From: Bacteroidota bacterium
GTDB taxonomy: Bacteria > Bacteroidota > Bacteroidia > Flavobacteriales > Weeksellaceae
Reading direction: 5' to 3'
Length of the DNA stretch: 11,219 bases
Assembly: GCA_023426625.1 (NCBI GenBank)
Contig: JAFAAJ010000045.1
Span: 1 to 11,219 of the forward strand
Shown here piece after piece: positions 7,067 through 11,219 of this stretch. Below the pieces are notes generated by a model. That model did no database searches. It was not told the origin of the DNA and saw only the letters and a program-made list of their open reading frames with translations. The translations under genes were made by a program, and so were the position numbers. Numbering within the stretch: the stretch's first letter is position 1; each line of letters starts with the position of its first letter.

Positions 7067-7515
7067 TGAACTTTTTAAGAAATACATTTGCGGTTATGGT
7101 AGGTCTTGGAATTGCAGGGCTTATTATTACTCTTGGTATAAGAGCGTTTCCGCAGTGGGTTACTTTTGAAGCTTTTGCTCCTTTCGAACATTGGCAGAGA
7201 TTTTTGGAAAGTATGAAAGATAATGATGCTTTCTTCGGTTTTCTGCTGTTTATTTCAGGTTTGGGAACTACAGTCGGAGGTGTGGTCACAGCTTTGATCG
7301 TTAAATATGCCAAAGTTGCCTACGCAATTCTGATTGGCTTTATTATGCTGTTCATTGCCATGCTGGATATTATTATTTTCCCTTATCATCCTACTTTCTA
7401 CAAAATATCCATATTTCTTACGTTCTTTCCTTTTTCATGGATAGGAGGTAAAATTGTAGAAGTGATCTATGAAAGGAATAAAAAAAGGAGAATCGCTGAT
7501 AAAATGAATAAATAA
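7066..7515 (+). CDS. Small four-helix integral membrane protein, function unknown
   Basis: 149 residues with four clear hydrophobic segments: about 7-27 (FAVMVGLGIAGLIITLGI), 56-79 (FFGFLLFISGLGTTVGGVVT and on), 84-105 (VAYAILIGFIMLFIAMLDII) and 113-134. Segment two has a Gly-rich face (GLGTTVGG). The C-terminus is strongly basic (NKKRRIADKMNK), which by the positive-inside rule is probably cytoplasmic, putting both ends inside. I recognise no catalytic motif or named family. It overlaps ridA by one base and ends just before a strong terminator, so it belongs to the ridA transcript. A link to RidA chemistry is only suggested by position. Confidence 0.85.
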   Translation: MNFLRNTFAVMVGLGIAGLIITLGIRAFPQWVTFEAFAPFEHWQRFLESMKDNDAFFGFLLFISGLGTTVGGVVTALIVKYAKVAYAILIGFIMLFIAMLDIIIFPYHPTFYKISIFLTFFPFSWIGGKIVEVIYERNKKRRIADKMNK

Positions 7516-7549
7516 AAATAACCGCTACAAAATGTAGCGGTTATTTTTT
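7514..7549. terminator. Strong bidirectional terminator between ridA operon and degP
   Basis: A 12-bp perfect stem ATAACCGCTACA (7518-7529) / TGTAGCGGTTAT (7533-7544) has a three-base AAA loop and is extended by A/T pairs to 16 bp. It runs into T's on the plus strand (7544-7549) and, through the A tract 7514-7518, into T's on the minus strand. It can end both the rightward ridA-membrane protein transcript and the leftward degP transcript, whose stop is 22 bases away. Confidence 0.92.
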
Positions 7550-7571
7550 ATGATTAAAATATGAATGTCTG

Positions 7572-9086
7572 TTATGGCATTTTGAATCCTTTAGTATAAA
7601 TTCTACCGTATTCATCCACAAACTTCACCTGTACATTTCCCTGGTATTTTTCAAGGATCTTTTCAACGTCTTTTTGTGAATTCACCGGTTTACCATTGAT
7701 CTCAATGATGATGTAGTTGTCTACTACGCCTATTTTAGCCATTTCACCTCCTTCTAACACATTTCTCGCAATAACTCCACTGTTGAGTCCATAGTTGGTT
7801 TTGAAAGAATCGCTTAACGGTTCAAAATCGGAACCTATTTTTTCGGAAACAGTAAGATCTGCTTTGCTTCTTGTGGAAGTTCCTCCTTTCTGGTCTTTCA
7901 GTACAACAGTTGTGGTGTTTTCCTTACCGTTTCTCAGGTAAGTAACCGTAACTCTGTCACCGGGACGCTTACTTCCGATAGAAATGGATAGATCAGCAAA
8001 ATCAGTTACAGGCATTGTGTCTACTTTAGTGATCACGTCTCCTACTTTAAGTCCTGCGTCTTCTGCGCCGCTGTTTGTGCCAAATCCGATAATATATACT
8101 CCGGAACCTGTCTTGATATTGGTTTTATTTTTCGAATTATAAGCAGCTACCTGTTGATCATCAGAAAGATCTAAAGACTGTACACCAAGGAATCCTCTCT
8201 GTACAATACCGAACTTCTTGATATCCTCTACAATTTTTCTTGCTAAGTTAGAAGGAACTGCAAATCCGTATCCCTGATAATATCCTGTTGTTGACTGAAT
8301 AGCAGAGTTGATCCCGATAAGGTCACCATTGGCATTCACCAAAGCACCTCCTGAATTTCCAGGATTGATAGCTGCATCCGTCTGAATAAAACTTTCGATA
8401 GGATTACTCGCTTTCCCCTGGGAGCTTAAAATTCCGATTCCTCTTCCTTTAGCTGAAATAATACCTGCCGTAACGGTGGAATTCAGACCAAGTGGATTTC
8501 CTACGGCAAGAACCCATTGTCCGACATCAATATTGTCAGAGTTTGCAAAATTCAGGTAGGGAAGTCCTTTTTCTTCAATTTTCAATAGCGAAATATCTGT
8601 ATTCGGGTCTGTTCCTACTAAAGTTGCGATATAAGATTTCTTATTGCTTAGTACAACCTCAAGTTTATTAGCTCCGGCTACCACATGGTTATTAGAAATA
8701 ATGTATCCGTCAGGCGAAATGATAACCCCTGAACCCATGCCCGATGGCATATTCTCGGGAACCTCTCTTTGTCTTTGTCTTCTTCCGAAAGGATCACCAA
8801 AGAAAAAATCAAGCATATCTTGTTCAGAAGCTCTGCTGGATGCTCTGTTCTGATAGTTTTTAATGGTAACAACGGCCGGAACTGTAGTTTTGGCAGCCTT
8901 TACAAAGTCATCTCCTACAGCAGCACTGTTCATGCCTACAAAAGACGCATTGGAAGATGAGGTGAAATAAGATTGGTCGCTGTTATTAGAATGAGGACCG
9001 AAATATTGTAATGTGCCAACAGCAGTAGCTCCGGAAACAACTCCAACTACAGCAAATGGTAATAGTTTTTTTAAAGTACTCTTCAT
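7572..9086 (-). CDS. degP: DegP/HtrA-family periplasmic serine protease with two PDZ domains
   Basis: Do-type ATP-independent protease/chaperone that degrades or refolds damaged envelope proteins. The 504 residues start with a hydrophobic export or anchor segment (about 8-29, LLPFAVVGVVSGATAVGTLQ). The trypsin-like domain spans about 60-290 with the complete triad H134 (SNNHVV), D164 (NTDISLLKI) and S245 (NPGNSGGAL). An LA-like loop at about 83-116 is short and Arg/Gln-rich (FGRRQRQREVPENM). PDZ1 is about 297-397 (RGFLGVQSLDLS, AGLKVGDVI) and PDZ2 about 415-504 (NSGVIARNVLEGGEMAKIG, INGKPVNSQKDVEKIL). Length and order fit DegP/DegQ rather than single-PDZ DegS. The second PDZ has IGVVDNYIIIEING where GL.xGDxI is usual, a mild divergence. 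It converges on the ridA operon at a shared terminator and diverges from trhO across a repeat-rich gap, which suggests specific control. Confidence 0.95.
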   Translation of the reverse strand: MKSTLKKLLPFAVVGVVSGATAVGTLQYFGPHSNNSDQSYFTSSSNASFVGMNSAAVGDDFVKAAKTTVPAVVTIKNYQNRASSRASEQDMLDFFFGDPFGRRQRQREVPENMPSGMGSGVIISPDGYIISNNHVVAGANKLEVVLSNKKSYIATLVGTDPNTDISLLKIEEKGLPYLNFANSDNIDVGQWVLAVGNPLGLNSTVTAGIISAKGRGIGILSSQGKASNPIESFIQTDAAINPGNSGGALVNANGDLIGINSAIQSTTGYYQGYGFAVPSNLARKIVEDIKKFGIVQRGFLGVQSLDLSDDQQVAAYNSKNKTNIKTGSGVYIIGFGTNSGAEDAGLKVGDVITKVDTMPVTDFADLSISIGSKRPGDRVTVTYLRNGKENTTTVVLKDQKGGTSTRSKADLTVSEKIGSDFEPLSDSFKTNYGLNSGVIARNVLEGGEMAKIGVVDNYIIIEINGKPVNSQKDVEKILEKYQGNVQVKFVDEYGRIYTKGFKMP

Positions 9087-9118
9087 TGTATATCTTCTTT
9101 ATTTGGTTTTACAGTAAA

Positions 9119-9126
9119 CAAATTTA
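9119..9126 (-). promoter_or_regulatory. Probable -7 box of degP
   Basis: TAAATTTG on the minus strand fits TAnnTTTG and ends 32 bases before the degP ATG. A TTG at 9145-9143 is 16 bases upstream, too close for the ideal 19-21 spacing, so activation by a factor bound at the adjacent repeats is possible. The leader has a purine run AAAGAAGA shortly before the start codon. Confidence 0.5.
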
Positions 9127-9136
9127 ATGCTTAATA

Positions 9137-9154
9137 AGTATGCAATTAGTATGC
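9137..9154. repeat. Tandem AGTATGC repeats upstream of degP
   Basis: AGTATGC occurs at 9137-9143 and again at 9148-9154, spaced by AATT, so the period is 11 bases, about one helical turn. On the degP sense strand this reads GCATACT-AATT-GCATACT. A third, partial unit GCATTAA (9130-9124) leads into the -7 box. This arrangement is typical of a regulator binding two direct half-sites on one DNA face close to a promoter; the regulator is unknown. Confidence 0.5.
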
Positions 9155-9215
9155 TGTGTTTCAATTTTAACTAAAATTTAACAGCAATAGTGTTATTTTA
9201 TGCTTTTTGTCATAA

Positions 9216-9237
9216 TTGTTAAAATTTCACTTAACAA
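9216..9237. repeat. Inverted repeat TTGTTAA-N8-TTAACAA
   Basis: A perfect 7-bp inverted repeat with an 8-base spacer in the degP-trhO gap, with no T tract after it, so it is not a terminator. It could be an operator for a dimeric regulator. AT-richness makes chance occurrence quite possible. Confidence 0.35.
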
Positions 9238-9393
9238 ATCTTAAAAATTTATTAAAGAAGATGTGACAAATTGTAAGATGTTTGAATTTTGAAAAGAAAA
9301 ATCAGGTGACATTTTCTATTGTTGAAATTGTGTTTTCAGCTGTAATCTGATCTTCAAGTTGTAGTAGGGCTAATTTTATTAATGGAAAATGAT

Positions 9394-9401
9394 TATCTTT
9401 G
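9394..9401 (+). promoter_or_regulatory. Probable -7 box of trhO
   Basis: TATCTTTG fits TAnnTTTG and ends 34 bases before the trhO ATG. No TTG is found 19-21 bases upstream (the sequence there is a TTTTATT run). Expected transcript: trhO, its tail frame and the folate gene. Confidence 0.5.
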
Positions 9402-9435
9402 CAAAAATTATTTTCTCACTTAAAACGTTTATAGC

Positions 9436-10392
9436 ATGCAACTGTACAACACTTTAAGCGCAGAAGAAAGAGCTAAACTTATTGAAGAAGCCGGTAAGGA
9501 ACGTCTTACATTGTCTTTCTATGCGTATGCCCACATTGAAGATCCCCAAAAATTTCGCGACGAATTATTTATAGCCTGGAACGCCCTTGATGCGCTTGGC
9601 CGTATCTATGTTGCCAAAGAAGGTATTAATGCCCAGATGAGTGTGCCTGCGGATCAGTTTGAAGCCTTCCGTGATACACTGGAAGTTTATGACTTCATGA
9701 GAGGAATTCGTTTGAATGTAGCTGTTGAACAAGACAATTTTTCATTTTTGAAACTTACCATAAAAGTTAGAAATAAGATCGTTGCTGACGGACTTAATGA
9801 CGAAACTTTTGATGTTACCAATAAAGGAATTCATTTAAAAGCAAAAGAATTCAATAACCTGCTTGAAGATCCTAATACAATCGTGGTGGATTTCAGAAAC
9901 CATTACGAAAGTGAAGTAGGACATTTTGAAGGAGCAATAACTCCTGATGTAGAAAACTTCAGAGAGAGTTTGCCAATCATCAATGAACAGCTTAAAGACT
10001 TTAAAGAAGATAAAAATCTATTGATGTACTGTACCGGTGGAATCCGTTGTGAAAAAGCCAGCGCTTACTTCAAACACCAGGGTTTTAAAAACGTTTATCA
10101 GTTAGAAGGCGGAATCATTGAGTATACCCGACAGATAAAAGAAGAAGGGATAAAAAGTAAATTCATCGGTAAAAACTTTGTATTTGATCACAGATTAGGA
10201 GAGAGGATTACGGATGATATCATTGCTCAATGCCATCAATGTGGTAAACCTTGTGATAATCATACCAATTGTGCTAATGATGCGTGCCATCTCTTATTCA
10301 TTCAGTGTGATGAATGTAAAGCAGCGATGGAAAACTGCTGTTCTACGGAATGTTTAGACATCATCCATTTACCATACGAAGAGCAGGTATAA
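9436..10392 (+). CDS. trhO: tRNA uridine-34 hydroxylase (rhodanese-domain, YceA/UPF0176 family), ended by a probably premature TAA
   Basis: TrhO uses oxygen to hydroxylate U34 in tRNAs, giving 5-hydroxyuridine, the precursor of cmo5U/mo5U wobble bases. 318 residues are read before the stop. The N-terminal part (about 20-125) carries the YceA-specific fold with YVAKEGINAQMS (61-72). The rhodanese domain follows at about 140-235 (VVDFRNHYESEVGHFEGA) with the conserved active loop YCTGGIRCEKAS, C199 and C205. A Cys-rich region (266-306: CHQCGKPC, then Cys 279, 284, 291, 294, 301, 302 and 306) probably binds metal. The ATG is preceded by a promoter box. In family members I remember, the Cys-rich part is followed by EEQ-R/K-x-R-x-G...K-x-F-x-K-x-R; here EEQV is followed by TAA and then, in the same frame, LRNGLQVGIKVFRKGKSEAL. 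The stop at 10390-10392 therefore probably truncates the protein. The catalytic part is intact, so function may persist. Confidence 0.92.
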   Translation: MQLYNTLSAEERAKLIEEAGKERLTLSFYAYAHIEDPQKFRDELFIAWNALDALGRIYVAKEGINAQMSVPADQFEAFRDTLEVYDFMRGIRLNVAVEQDNFSFLKLTIKVRNKIVADGLNDETFDVTNKGIHLKAKEFNNLLEDPNTIVVDFRNHYESEVGHFEGAITPDVENFRESLPIINEQLKDFKEDKNLLMYCTGGIRCEKASAYFKHQGFKNVYQLEGGIIEYTRQIKEEGIKSKFIGKNFVFDHRLGERITDDIIAQCHQCGKPCDNHTNCANDACHLLFIQCDECKAAMENCCSTECLDIIHLPYEEQV

Positions 10393-10422
10393 CTAAGAAA
10401 TGGTCTTCAGGTTGGAATTAAA

Positions 10423-10803
10423 GTGTTCAGAAAAGGAAAATCTGAAGCGTTGAAGTTTAAAAAGTCCGGAGATCTGCCAAACACCCCTTTAGCCAAGGCT
10501 GAAACGAAGAATATCCGTCAGAAACTGACAGTTAAAAAAGTGTTGATCGGAAAAGCTGAACATTATTTCACAAAATCACAGATTGCACAGTTTTTAATTG
10601 AAAACAAAGAACTTTCAGTAGGAGATAAAGTATTGGTCTCAGGACCTACAACAGGTGAACAGGAAACCACGATCACGGAAATCTATGCAAATGGAGGACC
10701 TTGCGAAACAGCAAAACAAGGTGATCAGATTACATTTAAACTTCCGTTCAGAGTAAGATTGTCTGATAAATTATATAAGATCACACAAGCTGAAAACGCA
10801 TAA
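10423..10803 (+). CDS. Severed C-terminal tail of trhO: U32-peptidase C-terminal-like beta-barrel domain
   Basis: The frame is open from 10393, directly after the trhO stop and in the same frame, to TAA at 10801-10803 (136 codons). If translated alone it must start at GTG 10423 (126 residues), because the segment contains no ATG at all. The segment from about residue 36 on (VKKVLIGKAEHYFTKSQIAQ, ELSVGDKVLVSGPTTGEQE, then GDQITFKLPFRVRLSDKLYKI) resembles the C-terminal domain of U32-family proteins such as TrhP (YegQ), a translation-factor-like beta-barrel. The first ten codons plus VFRKGKSEALKFK match the expected end of TrhO. I therefore read it as the tail of one 455-residue ancestral protein rather than an independent gene. 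It is followed after two bases by the cyclo-ligase ATG. The domain looks undamaged apart from the stop. Confidence 0.7.
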   Translation: MFRKGKSEALKFKKSGDLPNTPLAKAETKNIRQKLTVKKVLIGKAEHYFTKSQIAQFLIENKELSVGDKVLVSGPTTGEQETTITEIYANGGPCETAKQGDQITFKLPFRVRLSDKLYKITQAENA

Positions 10804-10805
10804 TA

Positions 10806-11219
10806 ATGTTAAAAGCTGAACTTAGGAAACAATATATGCAAAAAAGAAAAACCTTGTCTTCTGATGAGGTTTTCTTGTTATCTGAGAAGATCTTTGATCA
10901 GTTTATAACATATTTTAAGCCCGTTTCTGGTCAGAAAGTCCATATTTTCATTCCCATTGAGAAGTTTAATGAAATCAATACCCGGATTTTTATTGATTAT
11001 TTTTTAAAGCAAAATATCCGCGTTTTTGTGCCTAAAATAGCAGGTCAGCTGATCTCTGTAGAAGTTTTTGAAAATACAGAATTTGAAACCAATAGTTGGG
11101 GAATCTCCGAACCTGTTTCCAATGAAGATTCTGGAGAGACACATTTTGATTATGTCATTACTCCCTTGTTATACTGTGATTCCAAGGGGAATAGAATAGG
11201 ATATGGAAAAGGTTTCTAT
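10806..11219 (+). CDS. 5-formyltetrahydrofolate cyclo-ligase, C-terminus outside the window
   Basis: Converts 5-formyl-THF to 5,10-methenyl-THF with ATP, salvaging folate in the cytosol (MTHFS/YgfA family). 138 codons are open to the window end without a stop; the usual length is about 180-200, so roughly the last quarter is missing. The N-terminal MLKAELRKQYMQKRKTLSSD is the typical family start (LR...R). VHIFIPIEKFNEINT and VFVPKI come in the middle. The conserved end motif NRIGYGKGFY, which in the family continues with D and contributes to ATP/substrate binding, is reached at the edge. The WGISEP segment matches the family's W/x-GI-x-EP. The ATG is two bases after the preceding stop, so it is in the trhO transcript. 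Confidence 0.93.
   Translation, partial: MLKAELRKQYMQKRKTLSSDEVFLLSEKIFDQFITYFKPVSGQKVHIFIPIEKFNEINTRIFIDYFLKQNIRVFVPKIAGQLISVEVFENTEFETNSWGISEPVSNEDSGETHFDYVITPLLYCDSKGNRIGYGKGFY

Larger units (their letters stand above)
9087..9435. other. Regulatory gap between divergent degP and trhO
   Basis: 349 AT-rich bases with no credible gene. Near degP it holds a -7 box (9119-9126) and direct repeats just upstream of it (9137-9154). In the middle are four TTAAC half-sites: TTTAAC at 9166-9171 and 9177-9182 (11-base period) and an inverted pair TTGTTAA 9216-9222 / TTAACAA 9231-9237. Near trhO lies a -7 box (9394-9401). From 9240 to 9390 I see nothing definite. Confidence 0.55.

Noticed and set aside
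7044..7313. 89-codon minus-strand frame across the ridA/membrane protein junction
   Set aside because: Opposite a coupled gene pair with good coding features; product looks like antisense translation.
8644..8960. Short frames on both strands inside degP
   Set aside because: They overlap the HtrA protease domain with intact triad and have no family features.
1..11219. Search for CRISPR arrays, insertion sequences, toxin-antitoxin pairs or defence genes
   Set aside because: No regularly spaced repeats, transposase motifs or paired small toxin/antitoxin genes were seen on either strand.

Overview
The window looks like chromosomal DNA of a flavobacterium of the Chryseobacterium/Elizabethkingia type (Bacteroidota). 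The signs are the AT-rich base composition, the high similarity of house-keeping proteins to what is typical of that group (S20, LptD-like protein, TrhO), the lack of recognisable Shine-Dalgarno sequences, tRNA genes without an encoded CCA, and the repeated use of the Bacteroidota promoter -7 box TAnnTTTG just upstream of genes. The genus is inferred; no database search was possible.

Layout. Bases 1-315 (minus strand): ribosomal protein S20 (rpsT) followed by a tRNA-Glu(UUC) that runs off the left edge. Bases 316-2525: a gene-poor, AT-rich stretch of about 2.2 kb with an orphan rightward terminator and one WG-repeat exported protein gene that is broken by an in-frame TAG. Bases 2526-2692: a second, diverged tRNA-Glu(UUC) with its own promoter and terminator. 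Bases 2707-6635: two divergent envelope genes, a periplasmic zinc N-acetylmuramoyl-L-alanine amidase (minus) and an LptD-like LPS-transport outer-membrane protein (plus). Bases 6686-7515: ridA (enamine/imine deaminase) overlapping by one base with a small four-helix membrane protein, ended by a strong bidirectional terminator shared with the converging degP/htrA-family protease (7572-9086, minus). Bases 9087-9435: a regulatory gap between divergent degP and trhO, with direct and inverted repeats. Bases 9436-11219: trhO (tRNA U34 hydroxylase), a 136-codon reading frame in the same frame directly after its stop, and the start of a 5-formyltetrahydrofolate cyclo-ligase gene.

How the genes fit together. 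Most are house-keeping: translation (S20, two tRNA-Glu genes, tRNA wobble-base hydroxylation), envelope building and quality control (amidase, LptD-like protein, HtrA protease), metabolite damage control (RidA) and folate metabolism (cyclo-ligase).

The most interesting observations are two genes each cut by a single in-frame stop while the downstream part stays fully open and conserved-looking: the WG-repeat protein (TAG at 2025) and trhO (TAA at 10390). The severed trhO tail resembles the C-terminal beta-barrel of U32-family peptidases. That family includes TrhP, the other enzyme that makes 5-hydroxyuridine at tRNA position 34, so the tail is a plausible link between the two pathways. I see no mobile element, CRISPR array or obvious defence system.
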